Assembly (NCBI GenBank): GCA_022453515.1
Contig: JAJNNY010000003.1
Coordinates: forward strand, 124,001-188,000
DNA: 64,000 bases
Source: Astrocystis sublimbata
Taxonomy: Eukaryota > Ascomycota > Sordariomycetes > Xylariales > Xylariaceae
Reading direction: 5' to 3'
Each line of letters begins with the position of its first letter. The first letter of the stretch is position 1. Below are positions 50,055 to 63,137 of the stretch, one piece after another. The translations under genes were made by a program, and so were the position numbers. The notes beneath the pieces were generated by a model. It searched no databases and was not told the DNA's origin. It saw only the letters and a program-made list of their open reading frames with translations.

Positions 50055-53000
50055 ATGGAACCTAGCGCGCATCCGAGCAAGCGACCTCGTCTCACGACTC
50101 CTGCTGCTGCCTCATGGTCGAATAAACTCCACGGCCAAGCCGTGTCGCTGCCGCAACCTAACCCTCCACACCACCCGTCCGTCACAGGAGGCCCTCACCA
50201 CCCGCCGCCGCCGCAAGCTCAGTATCACACTCCGCCCGCTTTCTCGCGCCCACCAGAGCCCCCTCCGCCGCCAGCTCACCACCAGCCCCTCGACGACCAC
50301 CGCCACACTCACCACCATGACCACGACCACTATCCTCCAATCCAAGACACTCCTCGCCAGCTGCCGCCCTCCCCCGCCCACCCGTCTTATCCCACATACC
50401 CGCAGCGAGACCCCATCGTGAAGCGCGATATGGGCGAGGAGCCGGCTCTTCCCCAGCTGCGTCGCCCGAGCTCTACAGGCCACTCCGTCGACGGCCTCCC
50501 TCTTACACCGCATGGACTGCCGCACCCTGCACAGCATCATCCAGAAGACCCGCGGCGTCACATGAATTTCGACAACGGAGTGTCGATGCCACACTCGCCG
50601 GCGTTGTACCGGCCGCCGTCTCTGCCTCAGGGCTACCATGCCCCTCCGCCTCCCCCGCCGACATCTCAGCAGCTACAGCACTATGATGGCCCCCATGGCT
50701 ACGGGCCACCGCCACCGATGTATCCTGCGTTAGAGATACAGAATGCCAGTGCAAAGCGGAAAGCGCAAAGAGCATCGCAGGTATGTCCAGGTTGCGCATT
50801 CCACGTTTCCGCCTACCTTCTATTTCTCGTTGTCATATTTACAAAAATCCTATGACCATGACGGGAACGATCTGCTGCAATTGCTAATACAAGTCTTGTT
50901 CTAGGCCTGCGATAATTGCAGGCAGCTCAAGGCTAAATGCGACGAGACGAAGCCATGCAAAAATTGCCGCGAAAAGAATGTAGAGTGCAAGTACAGGGAC
51001 CCCCCTGCAAAACAGTAAGTTACCCTTCCCGAGGCGGGTGACATACGTATACAGATATTGATATGGGATATAGACCAGATAAGATGTCATCGGATATCTT
51101 GGACATGCTCAGTGAAGTGAAAAAATCCATCAAATCGCTGGATGCCAAGATAGACCAGTTCGAAAGAGTGGAAACCCGCCTAGCTCATCTGGAGAACATG
51201 ATTGTGCATGGCAATTCGGATATTGCTAAGATGAAACTGGAGTCTATAGAGGAGGATGACCGAGCCGATCCACAACAGTCGTCCGTTTCAGATGCAAGGG
51301 ACATCCCTGAAGAAGAGGCGACCGAAGTATCGACTCCAGGACGGACAAGCATTGCTGAGCCAGCCCTGAGTCTTATCGAGGCCCACGAGACACTGCGCCA
51401 GGGAGAGTATGATAACATTGAAGCCGAGCCGGGACCGATGGTGCCACCAGGGCGCCCTGCGATTCACCCCAACCATACGACACTAGCCAGTCTGTTGTTG
51501 AAGTGGCCATCTATCCACAACTTGGTCCATCATATCTTGGTCGCCGAGGGAATACGCTATGTGGAGGAATACCCGATCCGGCAGGAGCAACAGAGGGGTG
51601 TGCTCCGGCTTTTTGGAAGGGGTGAGGGGGCTGATTCGGACACTCGAACCTTTGACAAGAGCACGCCGCAGGACCTCAGTTCCATCGACAGGGACGACGC
51701 TTCAGATGTAGCTGCCCCGACACCCGGTCCCGAGATCTGGGGCCAAGTTGGCGGCCTCGCGCCTGGTCCAGGAGTCGATTATAAGGGGGGTGCCTTGAGC
51801 TTGGATGGGAATCCCGAATGGGACCCTGCGAAGATTTGGAAATATGTCCAGAGCTTCAAGGACCACATGCTCAATATGCACCCCATCATCATTCCAAAAG
51901 AGCTTGATGCCATGGTCAGGGTTTTCCTCGAACAACTGCCCAAATCGTCAAATGCGCCAAGCAATAAGCCCGGCAGCTTTTCCGCAGGCTTTATCCAGCC
52001 GCCCCCGAATCCGCCCTCATCGATGCCTGACATTGGGAGCAAGCGCAAGCGTTCCCCGGCCGGTGACGAGCCGAGCCCCCTCATGAGCTTCAGGAAACCG
52101 GGCCGCCCTTTCAGAAACGTACAGAATGCTCTTGTTCTCGTGGTCCTCGCATTGGGTAAAATATGTCTTCACAGAGGCAATATTCCCGAAGTTGTTCACG
52201 AGCCCGATGATTTCATGAGTCATTCCCCATTGGTGCGCAATGGCATCCTGGCCTCCCCTGGTCAGAGTTCTCCGGGGCAGTTCGTCCCTTCACAGTCCTC
52301 AGGCTTGCCCTCACCCAAAGAAAACGAGCGGGCTGTCATGATGAGCCGTAGGTCATCACTGCAAGGCAACCTGCCGTTCAACAGGGTGGCATCATCGCAC
52401 AAGCGCAACATTGATGCCATTCCTGGACTTGAGTATTTCGCTCTCGCATCTGACATTATGGGCGGAGACTATGGTGGGTTTTGCCTCAGGCACGTATACG
52501 TCCATATCTTTTCCGGCTTGTATCACGGACAGCTTGGACGCGTATTGGAAAGCTGGGAACATATATCAACAGCGAGCCGGAAACTTCAAGTCGTATTGCG
52601 ACCGTGAGTTCAACAACCATGTCTGTCATCTGCTTGGTGATACTAATCCGTCTTCAAAGGAGCCTTGGTCGCCTTTCTGAGCTCACCTTTTGCAGCGATG
52701 TCTCTCGAAGAGACAACCAGCTTGCCCTGGCTTTTTGGACATGTCTACAGCTGGAGAGGTAAGTTTCTTGTTTATGTAAAGTGGTGTGCTTGCGGCTGAC
52801 CTTCGATAGTGATATTCTGGCTGAATTACAACTCCCGCAGTCAGGCATTCTGGCATATGAAGCACAAATGCCTTACCCAAATGCTACGTTTGCACAAAAT
52901 CATGGATTCTCGCATGATGTGCTCTCAAGCTATCAGGCGCAGCTATATCTGCGAAAGAAGCTGAACGAAGTTCATAATCTGTTATACAACCCGGAGACCA

Positions 53001-53827
53001 ACCATCGCCCACATTACAAAACGATCGACGACGAGCTTGATGAAATCCAAGCCGCCCTCAGTGGTGCCAGACAACAATGGGTCCCTGGGCCGTTTCAGTG
53101 GAACGATGATGATCCTCCATCAAAAGACATTTTAGCAGCACGACTTCGCGCTAAATATTGGGGCTCGCAGGTCATTATATACCGACCATTCCTCAAAAGC
53201 ATATTGGATACAGACGCCCAGAATCCAGCAACATATCAGGACGACCATGGGCTGCGCGATTCGAAGATCCCCAGTGGTGCCCAGGGGAAACACACGAGAT
53301 CTCACGATCCCCATACAATACACAAGGCAACATTGGCAATACGTGCGCTTGTGGAGAGCACTCGTGCCTTTCACGGTATAGATACGGGTAAACAACGTAT
53401 CATTGTCACGAACATCTTTGGGACTGCACATGCGTAAGTTGCAAACCAAGCCAGAGGCATAAAATGATTTTGCTTAATTTCTAACTCTTGGTGTAGCCAG
53501 TGGGGAAACCTCTTGACATTAGCGGCGTGCTACAAGAACGAAACTCTTCGCTCTTTTATTTCCGCTGAAGTCCTGAGCAGTCTTTTCTCTCGTACCATTA
53601 AGTTTTTTGCTACATTCGCTCAGCCATACAGTGCGCTTAAATCGGACATGAACATCCTCACTGGCCTTGCGAAGGAATTAGGGTTCATGACAGACGAGAT
53701 GGATACGAGGATCGATTCGAGCTTCTCCAGCACCACCAGTAGCGGGCCAGTACCTCCGGTTCACGCGACCACGAATAACTACCATTTACACGGAGTTTCG
53801 TCGCCCTCCATGATGAGAATGCATTAA
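50055..53827 (+). CDS. Zn(II)2Cys6 transcription factor with long Pro/His-rich N-terminus
   Basis: Six exons, 50055-50780, 50905-51014, 51074-52603, 52660-52758, 52810-53433 and 53497-53827, encode 1139 residues. Exon 1 is a 242-residue Pro/His-rich region (HHPPPPQAQYHTPP). Exon 2 carries the whole binuclear zinc cluster, C-x2-C-x6-C-x5-C-x2-C-x6-C, with cysteines 244, 247, 254, 260, 263 and 270. A short coiled coil follows (DILDMLSEVKKSIKSLDAKI). Downstream, LYHGQLGRVLESWEH, FWTCLQLESDILAEL and the YRPFLKSIL segment belong to the fungal middle-homology region. The zinc cluster binds CGG half-sites in this family. Putting it at about residue 244 instead of at the extreme N-terminus is less common. 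A mid-gene frame that could be spliced at 52467 is better left unspliced: read-through gives the expected family sequence. Target genes and regulator identity are unknown. Confidence 0.92.
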
Positions 53828-56800
53828 AGCGCGACTATGGCAGTATCTCTAGCCAATATGACGTTTTCAACCCTGGAATCTGATGAGGAGGCTGGACAGT
53901 GATTATTGTCTTCTGCGCAATATACCCGAAGGCACATGCGGGAGGAATCTGGATTACATGGAACTGAATCTTCCATGATTTTTTAGCGTTGACTGATTTT
54001 CTGCGATATGCGCACGATACCCCTATTCGAGCACTTTGATACCATTTCGAACCCGTGGCTCAGCAACGCTTACATATCCAACGGCATACTTGCATTGGTA
54101 TGCGTGGAAATGGACCAATACATAGGACGCTGGCTTCAATACACGCGTGCCAGATGTGCGCGATGACAACATACACTACTAATACAACATAATCGGGGAT
54201 TTTACCAGCACTATGGCTTCGACGTTGTTCTTAAACAAATTTCCGAACGACTTGCATCTCGCGATACGGTGTTAGGGCCGGGGTAACATTGGCAGAGAGC
54301 AAGTAAAAAGATGTTTTGCATTGTTTCTTTTCCTTCTTCTCAGCATTGGAATCTGGGTGTTGGGCGCTGATGGGAGTGTGACCATGTTGCTTATCAAGAC
54401 TACACTTTCCTAAACTTCATTAGGTCGTTCTTGCTTATAGAGGCCGCGGAGGAGATACCATTTTTTGTACACTGTCGGTTACTTCGAGGACTTATCTCCC
54501 TTCATTAGCATTACATCGCCACTGGCTGCTATGCAGGAGGTATATTAGGGCATATCAAAACAGGGCCAGTACCAGCAGCGGGCATTGATGTTTGGATTCT
54601 TGTGTTTTGATCAAACTTGTCTATGACCTGTCTATGAACGTAATCGACTCGGCTAGTTATGTGCTCACAACCTAGGCCATACTTATGTTTTTGTGTTCGT
54701 TTGCTGTGGTGTAACTATTAACCCTTGACAGATGCCTCAACCGGGAGACTACTGACTAAAGGCTACTTAGTCATGCTGCGGGAAGAGGGTGGGCAATGGA
54801 CAAGCCACCCGCACCGAAACGCAGACGAGCCTTGCTTGAAGAGCGGATGGAGTCGCTCGGGCCCAGAGGACGTGAGTGGACACTGGGTATCAGACACAGT
54901 ACGAATAGTGATACTTAGAGATAGGTACAGTAGCTTGGAAACACAGGTACCCGAGTCGACACCATTCTTGCGTCGACCTCAATTTCGACAACTGTGACTG
55001 GTGTGAGACTAAGACTTGAGAGAGAGAGAGAGAGAAGAGAGAGAGGGAAAGGGCTCCCAGTGCTCATCTTACTGCGGTTCCTGCATGGATTCAATTGTGA
55101 GGCTAGGGAGATTTGGACGTGTTTAGCGTCCAGTAGAGCACTCAGGTGTGCAGCAAATGCGCGTACGCAGCTAAATCCCCCACGTAATATGCGCGGTTAT
55201 GCTGGCGCTGCGAGACAAGTCCAGCCAGCCGAGCCAGCGCAAGCAAGTACCGGTACGAAAACACCACTAGTCCAGACACCAAGGCAAAACCCACCAACGC
55301 CACAACTGAGCAGCTGACCTCCCGCACACGTGTATGTGGCGTGAGCTACTGCAGGCTGTGCTGCTGAAACCAAAGTGCAAACGGAGATGCTAGATGACAT
55401 CTACTCGTACTGCTTAAGCCCGATGCCCGTGCTCGTGCTCATTTGCGATCAGTGACCCGCGACCCGTACGCTCGGGTCCGGAGCGGAGTGAACAGGATGC
55501 GCCGGCCGGGAAGGGTCTTGATGGGTTGGTCCCCTACCTACATACCTACTTGAGCGTGCTGAAGTAATCAAACATCAGGTACATCTTTCCTACACGTAGA
55601 TAGGTAGTACCGCCCTGTACCAGCATGTTATCTGGAGTTACCATGCGCCAAAAGATCTTGGATTCCAGAACAAAGAGAGCGATTTGGTAAATATATGAAA
55701 TGTACTGGGTCCAACGACTGCCAACTACGCGCCGGGGCACTTGTCTATGGTGCGCCAAACCCGACCGATTTTCACTATCATCGATAACGGATAGTCATTG
55801 CTGTTGTGTCAGATATATTGCGCTGCCCCAGATACCCAGACATTCAGGTTGCAATGGCTGGCTGATCTCGGCTGGTGACTGATGACTAATTACTGATGAA
55901 GCATCCTCGGCATCTGTCGCTGTCGCATAGGAATACTGCAACGGGCAAAAGAGTGACAGGTGAGACAGGGAGGAACCCGACGGGGCGGTATGACGCAATA
56001 GGGCTTGTGCGACGACTAGGATGGGTACCTACTTAGGTAAGTATCGTCCATGGTCGCAACTTGCGCCAGGGCAGGGCAGCGGGCAGCACCCTGGAGAGCC
56101 CCTCCCTCACCTCGGTGCCGGGTATCCATCCATCCCCCAACGTAACACAAGATCTCGACAAGTGTGTCTCAGATCACCGAGATCACCTAGATCTCTCCGG
56201 CAGTCTGTGCTACGAGTACATGATGTGGGATTGTACAGTATAGGTCGGCACCTACCTACTGGAGCTAATTCCATCCTGTTATTGCATCTAATTTTAGGCA
56301 ATCGACTGTTCCTCTGTTTCAGCTGTGTTCTTTTCTGCCCTATATCAGAAATATTGTTTTTTTAGTTCGTGCAGGCCCGCTAGGTTAGGTACCTAATCTA
56401 CATTGGTAGAATGCTTTTGTCAAGCAACTAATGCGTACTGTAAGTAATCAGAATGCATACAGTTTACAATTACTACCTAAGTCACTTCTATGTTACTTTG
56501 TAACAACGGCAATAAACCGCGGATGTCATGTTATTGACAAACGATTGACCAGCCAAGGTAGACACACCTTTATCTATTCATTGGGGGAAGCTACCTAAGG
56601 TAGGTACATCAGCATGCGGGCTAAGGAGATGGCTAGCGACTCTGGGGGTTTGAACTTTGAATATATTAATTACCTGAGTAGGTACGTACGGGTCGTTCCG
56701 TCACCACGTGCGCATACCCGCAAACTTCAATACTCAACTTCAATGCTCCCTTATCGGCCTAACGCACCGCGACTCATGTAAAAGCCACGCAGATGTGACA

Positions 56801-58874
56801 ACTACCTATCCCGGCACCCAGCAGACAGGAACTAATTTAGGCCACCCATAGGCGTACTGTCGTACTTCTAGCTCAGACCTCTTCGTAGATTAGCTCAAGC
56901 TCATCAGTTTTAAACGGTTTTGCGCCCCTCCAGACCTCGCTAGATTGCTTAATCATGGGCCAGCGCTGCGCCGGGGGCTTCTCATCTTCTCACTAACTAC
57001 TGCACGTCTTTCCTCATAGGGTAAGTTGCTCCGAGTAAAGTTGCCCTCCAGGATACTTACTTACTTCGGTGCGTACATGGTGTTGAGGCCGGTGATAGTC
57101 TGCATACGAGTACCTACATTTAGCACTACAGTATGTGTTTACGAGTACATATACCAGTCCTGGCAGGAAAAAACATCCATCCAACGCTACATGCGTATGC
57201 GTTGGAGTATCGCCGGGGGGTAGGAGGGACTGAGGTAAGTAAAATTCCACACTTCACGTGACGGACATAATCTGAGGTCATGTTCACCTTGCATGCATCT
57301 CGATCGGCCGCTAATTACGAGATAGACGAGGCCGATCGTGGGGGCTACCTATAGACATGGATACAACATATCTACCTACTTACCTACCTAGGTTTCATAC
57401 TCCTCGCAAGGTAGGTGGAGACATGTACGCGCAGGTAATTGCATCTAGATGGGAGGTATCGCGTGCTAGTAGGTAGACTAGCCCTTTAACGCAACACAGT
57501 ACATGCGTAGATATCTCAAGGTTACAAGCTAGCAGGTGGGCGGATACACTGATGAGCATTTGCCATAGTCATCAAACTAAGAAGTAGTTAGATTGCATTA
57601 ATCATATTGTGCCTGGTATGTGGACACTACGGTTATGGTCAATCTCAGGAGGAAAGAAAAGACGACTTCAATGCTTCATAAAGCCTAGCGTAAGTAGCGT
57701 GTCTGGTGCATTTTCGTATGAAATATGTACGAGTAGTTGATACGAGCGAGTACATACCTAGATCAGCTAATTAATGCCAATAAGGGTATTAATCAGCCCA
57801 CGTGAAGCCGTCTTTCCTTTGACCTGGGCAGGCCTATGTACTCAAGTAGGTACATGTAGCCAGCCATGTACATTTATACGTAAATACGAGTAAAATTTTT
57901 AATGAGGCTAGGTGCAATTATTGAAGTGATGTAATGCCCCGGAGAACTGCGGTAGACCTTGTTTTTGATCGGAATAGTCTGCGTTCAATGACGGAGAGAG
58001 CTGATTAGGTACATATAGGCAGGTGTAAGCATAGGAGCAGTAGCTGGTCATGGCTGTGTGATGAATTTGACAAGTACACATGAGCATGTAGCTTATAACT
58101 ACGTTCACGATACATATTGCTGTGTACCTACTTGCACTCGTATACGTATATCGTTGCTGAAGGAGGGAGATGCGGAATTGCGGTGTGCCATCCTATCTTG
58201 TTTTTGTCGTCTTCTCCCCGCTAGTGTCCTCACTCCGTCTGATCTACAAGCTGACGTATGTCACCGTCTTCCATTTCCGCCTGTACTATTATGTGTTTCA
58301 TACATGGTTCCTTTGTGTAATTGTATTGGCATGACGATTCACCAGGACGACCGAGGCAATGCGCGCGTTGTTGCCGGCGGCCGCCTCCGATCCCCGTAGT
58401 ATGGATATACAGGAATGTATGTAGAGAATTTGAAAACCGCAAGACCCCTTGAAGGCTCCGTTTACTGCGATCGGTCCCGCACGTGTGGGTCCTATTCGTA
58501 GCTTCGGCACGCATATGTAGGCGGGCGGGCCAAGACCTGACCAGGGTAAAGAAAGATCCGAGAAGTTCGGTTATTGTCTGCCGGCCTGCCGGCTTGTTCA
58601 TGCCTCGCTGTCGAGGCTCGTATTAATATTCTCATCTCAGTTGGTATTGGCAAGCTATGCAGTAAACCCCTCAACAGCAGCATATTCACAAACATGGTAT
58701 GGTATGTATAGTCGACCCCGCAGGATATTCTTTCTTGGGATGAACTTGCACGAGGGATTTTGAATATGAATGCACATGACCAAGAATGACGAGGTAGCTG
58801 CCTCTTGGTTGCCACCATCATGGCTTATTCATCCAGACCGGGGCCAATGCGTGCTTCAGGTTCAAGCCGAAGTT
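53828..58874. other. Gene-poor stretch between zinc-cluster factor and ATG5
   Basis: No supported gene. It contains the 3' ends of both converging neighbours, an AG-rich microsatellite (55017-55048), many TAGGTA/TACCTA motifs (for example 56023-56040, 56590-56605, 57370-57392 and 57835-57860) and scattered GTACGAGTA-like repetition (57100-57150 and 57725-57760). Open frames up to 123 codons have no domain. Confidence 0.5.
55017..55048. repeat. (GA)n microsatellite
   Basis: A run of GAGAGAGAGAGAGAG, interrupted by AGA, covers this segment in gene-poor DNA. Confidence 0.85.
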
Positions 58875-60016
58875 TCAAATATCCAGTGGTACGACGACGA
58901 GACATAACCAGCCATCTGGGTATGCGGCTTCGCGCATAAGCTCCTCGAGGGGGGCGTGGAACGGCACGCGCACGCCGTGTAAGATGGCTGCCGCGAGGAC
59001 AGGGTCACGGCTGCTTGGGAACAGCATGGGCACAAAATTGCGCAACGCCGTGCCAACAGTCTGCGGGGTGCCTGCAGAGAAGTGTTCACCGGTCAGCTTG
59101 GCGCGCAGCGTTGCTTATCTCGGTGAATTGCGATGCATAACAGGGGCGGTGAGGGGAGGGCGAGGAGAAGGGAGAGAGCATGGGAGGAGTGGGATAGTGG
59201 GTTGTGGAGAGGTACAAGACAGGGTGGATGGGACATACGATCGTTGGTCCATGGTTGTACAAGGGACTGCACAACCTTGAATGCACCCGCTGAGTTGCTA
59301 GTACTACCTGCCATGTCTGTAGGCGAAGTTGGAATGTAAATACGCAGTGGTACATTCTTGAGCTCCCGCGACGTTTTGAGCAGTAGTGACTGCACCTTGT
59401 TGTAAGATGCGTAGTCGTCTATGTTTCAGGCCTGTCAGCCCTCCAGTCGAACACAGAAAATGAAGGCAGCAGATGTTCCATGAGGGAGGGGGCTTACTGT
59501 CTTGAACTGCGTTCCAGAGCGCTGTCGTATGTTCTTTTGACAACGACATAATCTGCTTGGCATTGCCATTGCGTATAAAGTCGGCCTGTCATCGGTATTA
59601 GTCTCAATCCAATCTTTTATTCCTGCTTTCCCGAGCGAACTCCCATCTACAGAGGAGGCGTTGTGTCGTCTTCCAACATGATCGAATTTAGAACAACTCA
59701 CCTCTTTGGCACTATTAAGGAATGTGTCTCCGATGTCCCAGCTAAGACCATCGCCAACAACCAACCGCCATGGTAACGTCGGCTGATAGAGATCAACTAG
59801 CAGCCCGACAGCTAAGTTCCGCAGCAGCACATCTTCATGATGGAAACTCGAGCACGGTAGTCCAAAGTACGAGGATAGGCGAGGCAGTAGTAGTGCCAGA
59901 TAACTAAACCGCGGCACCGCTGACACAAAAGGCGTATTGGGAGCGCTCGTATGTGTGATATACAATGGGACTTGCAGATCCCAAAGGGTCTGGGGAACGG
60001 AGACGTCGGCACTCAT
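58875..60016 (-). CDS. ATG5: Autophagy protein Atg5
   Basis: Four exons on the minus strand, 60016-59702, 59585-59498, 59418-59239 and 59071-58875, encode 259 residues. The N-terminal ubiquitin-like domain is clear ([34 protein letters not shown], then [14 protein letters not shown]). The helical segment contains [14 protein letters not shown]; Lys122 aligns with the lysine to which Atg12 is conjugated in known Atg5 proteins. The second ubiquitin-like half has [10 protein letters not shown] in exon 3, and exon 4 ends [14 protein letters not shown]. Every junction restores a conserved stretch. Atg5 joins Atg12 and Atg16 to form the E3-like complex that lipidates Atg8 on the phagophore. The length is slightly short for the fungal family, mainly in the linker between exons 3 and 4. 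Confidence 0.95.
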
Positions 60017-62319
60017 TTGAAATTGCTTGCTCGTGTCTATCTCGTCTTCACAAAACGTGAATATATTGATCTGGAGCTTCTACGTCGTCGGACAGTGTAG
60101 AAACTTTAATCAATCCGGCGGGGTTGCTGTATCATGGGCTCACATCGCATCCACTGCTGGTTTCGTCGGTCATTTTAAAGTGAGCGAATGCTCCGGCACA
60201 TGCAACCAGTCGGGGGAAATTCGTATCTTCTGGTTCTCTCTATTCAGGAGCTATGTTTTGGGTGTTGCCCGAAACCATGTGAATAATTGCTTTGGTGGTG
60301 GATGTGAGGGTGTCTGATGCTGCCTACAGCTTAGGTACGATTGCAGCCGCCTTGGGGGCCTGGAGGTGCCAGGCGAGAGGGTGTAGGGTAAGATGTCAGC
60401 CACAATTAAACTCCGCCACTTTCGGTGTTCGGGGTGAGGGAGGGTGCCCTGTGGCTCGTGTGGCAGGGCAAGGGGCCATAAGGTTTGCTTGGAAGACCCC
60501 TACCTGCCCATGTAACTCGAAGCATCCAAAAGCACCCCTCCCACGCCCCTTCGCCTTACGTAGGTATGTTTCCTAGCATGATTGAATCGGACGGACTGTG
60601 GATAATTCTTAGAAAACTAAACATGATAAATTAATATTTTCTATATTCAGCAAGACACATTCCATTATATGGAAGTCACGTCGCTTCGGTTTTTCTTATT
60701 TTTTTGGTAGCATCTAGAACAACAATCTACGACAAGGGTGAAGGCGAGTTGGAACGTTATCAGTGATCAAAGCTCATTTCCGCATTTACATACTGCATAT
60801 GCCTTCGATGTGTAATCTCACTGGAATGTGGTGCTCCTAGGCGTGCGCAATCGAAAACGTGGATGCTACGAGGGCGACTCAGACTCTGCTCAATTGCTTC
60901 CGTTGATCGCCTGTATACCTAAACCTCTGCCGTTATCTGTGCGAAACCCAACATGCTTATGGCATCACCCAGAATCTGCTTCTCTAGCTGTTCTAAGCGT
61001 TGCCCTATTTATTTATGCAATGTACAGAGCACATGAGTGTACTAATTGTTGTGAATTAGAAGGCCATCATAGAACAAATGTCCAAACTGGCCGGGTCAGG
61101 GACGCACAGCTGCATTAGAGCTGGGCCTCGATAATTCATCTTTACAAGTTTACAGGCTATTGAAAAGTGAGATCCAAAACTTATCCATGAGGTGAGCCAA
61201 TAGAGCACTGCCTTTTGTAAACAGCAAATGCCTTTGCCATGTTGAATGATTAGCTTAAACACTGGCAGTCGCTTAATTTGCACCAAATCCTGATTTACTC
61301 ACAGTCACGCCTTCTCTACCTTGAACGATTCAAGTTGTTCCATATGACATCCTTGTCAACCGTGTGACGGTTCTGGAATTTGAGTGATGATGTATGTTAT
61401 TTTGGAATAGTTGAGACAAAAGATTCGTGTTTATCGCCGTGTTCATTCGTATTATGTGTCTTTACAACATTTGCAGCTATATTCTGACAATTTCTACTAA
61501 ACGATGTGCTCGATTTTCCTTTGCTTTTTGACAGGAGAAGGATACTGTTTTCGTGGCAAGCGTCTACGCTCACTCAACCATATTAGTTCCAGACATCTGT
61601 AGTCCGATTGCCAATCGAGGCCCCTGTAGTCAGCATCACCCCCAGGCATATACGTCAGCGGTATGCGACCAAAGAGCGCATAGAATACGATTTGAGTTGG
61701 CGAACTCTGTGGTTGTTCTCATTGCCCATCTTGACTCAAGGGGAAACTGAAATAGCCTCACTCACCACAGCTACTTTTACACTTCTTTTATATAAATCTC
61801 GACATAACTTTTCATGTATTCTCTGCTAAGCCGAGAGCACCACGGTCTCTTTCGACAATGGAGCTTTTCAGTTTTCGTTACTGAAACTGAATCCACTTAT
61901 GACCATCCGCCATGTAGCGGATCACGAATCGAGAGACCGTCGGCAAAAACGAACTGGCTTGCATTGCATATTGACGGCCTACAGACTGGCCTGCAGGTCT
62001 GTGTAACTATAAGCAGCAGTGAAATTCTGTAGTGTGATGATATGGTGGTATTCAAGTAGCTGTGATGAGCAGAGACGAATGAAATCTCCACACTCAAAGA
62101 GCAACACCTCAAGAGACGCGTATGCAGGCGACGATAGCGATGCATACATTGGGAACGTGCATAAAGCACTGGAGGGTAGCACAACAGTTTTTTAGTGGTA
62201 CACCCAAGTCGATGACAACAAAAGCAAAGAAGCCTCCATATAAAGATATTGTTCGAGACCCCGAAACTTAGTGGTACGATTCGTCTGTTTGAAAACGGGG
62301 CGCAGAAGTGAGGCGAACA
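60017..62319. other. Divergent intergenic region, no gene seen
   Basis: The 2.3-kb interval separates ATG5 (minus) from the plus-strand gene at 62320. It is AT-rich at 60590-60720 and 61200-61540. Small frames at 60292-60576 and 60828-61118 have no domain or codon bias, and the minus-strand frame overlapping 61897-62649 is Cys/His-rich antisense to the next gene. Confidence 0.45.
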
Positions 62320-63137
62320 ATGTCGCCGGAAGCGGACTCGGGGCCAGCCACGGAATCGAACAAGCAGAGACAGATGCAACGCGTGTCCTCCTATCTCAGC
62401 GGCATTTACTCCAGTGGTAATGTATACATGCAGCGCAATCTTACCCCAGGTGCAAGCTCCATTGCGGAGTCGGTGGGAATGTCCGAAGTCGACGAGGCTG
62501 ATCTGGTGAATATGTATATAACTAGCTGTGACCTCTTGTCGAGTATCAAACAATGACAACCAGCATGAACTGATCGATGCGCCAACACATACGCAACCGG
62601 ATAACCGAAAAGATGTCGTCTGCCCCCATGAACAAATATTGGATTCCACATCTCGATATCAACAAGAAAATTATCACACAGGAGCTTCAGTATTATCTGG
62701 GGCCGGAGGCCACGGTCAGACCTTATACACGCCAAGTACGATAATCGACGAGCTCACAACGTACCACACTTACACATCCTTACAGGGCGAAGATGGTTAC
62801 CTGATTACCACCCCGGGAGCCTGCCTAACGGATGTGAGCTGGGGTCCGTTCTCGTCGCGGCTGTGAGATGTTGTTAATATCCACCCAGGAGCAAATCGAC
62901 GATATTTGCCTCAAGTCAAAGGAGATGTGGGAAAGACAAGCTGCAGCCAAAGCCCAGCAGAACCCAGAAAAGCTGCTTAAACGCCCCCTCCATCAACCAA
63001 TTCTGATTTCGAAGGGATCGGGATGCGGATCGGTAGCATCATCGGTGGAAGCATCGAAACGTCGCAATACCCGAAGAGGCGCTGTCTCGAAACGAGCTTA
63101 TAACGACAGAAGAGGATGTGAACTATCCCGAAATTGA
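62320..63137 (+). CDS. Conserved fungal protein of unknown function (YWIPHLDINKK motif)
   Basis: Proposed exons: 62320-62505, 62613-62735, 62786-62833 and 62889-63137, giving 201 residues. Exons 2-4 are well supported: two phase-0 GT-AG introns (GTACGA..CAG and GTGAGC..CAG) join NKYWIPHLDINKKIITQEL, QYYLGPEATVRPYTRQ, GEDGYLITTPGACLTD and EQIDDICLKSKEMWERQAA into one smooth sequence. That sequence resembles a small conserved Pezizomycotina protein I cannot name. The tail is basic (LLKRPLHQP, SKRRNTRRGAVSKR). Exon 1 (SSYLSGIYSSGNVYMQRNL) is less certain: its donor GTGAAT and acceptor GAAAAG are weak, and the gene might instead begin at ATG 62577, 62613 or 62628. No signal peptide or membrane helix is seen. 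Role unknown. Confidence 0.7.

Noticed and set aside
52467..52532. Apparent intron in the zinc-cluster factor (GTGGGT to CAG)
   Set aside because: Splicing it would remove or shift the LYHGQLGRVLESW region. Unspliced read-through gives the sequence expected for the middle-homology domain and connects in phase to the next exon.
61897..62649. Minus-strand open frame of 250 codons
   Set aside because: It is antisense to the spliced gene at 62320-63137, extremely rich in Cys, His and Arg in a low-complexity way, and has no domain. The plus-strand exons explain the sequence better.
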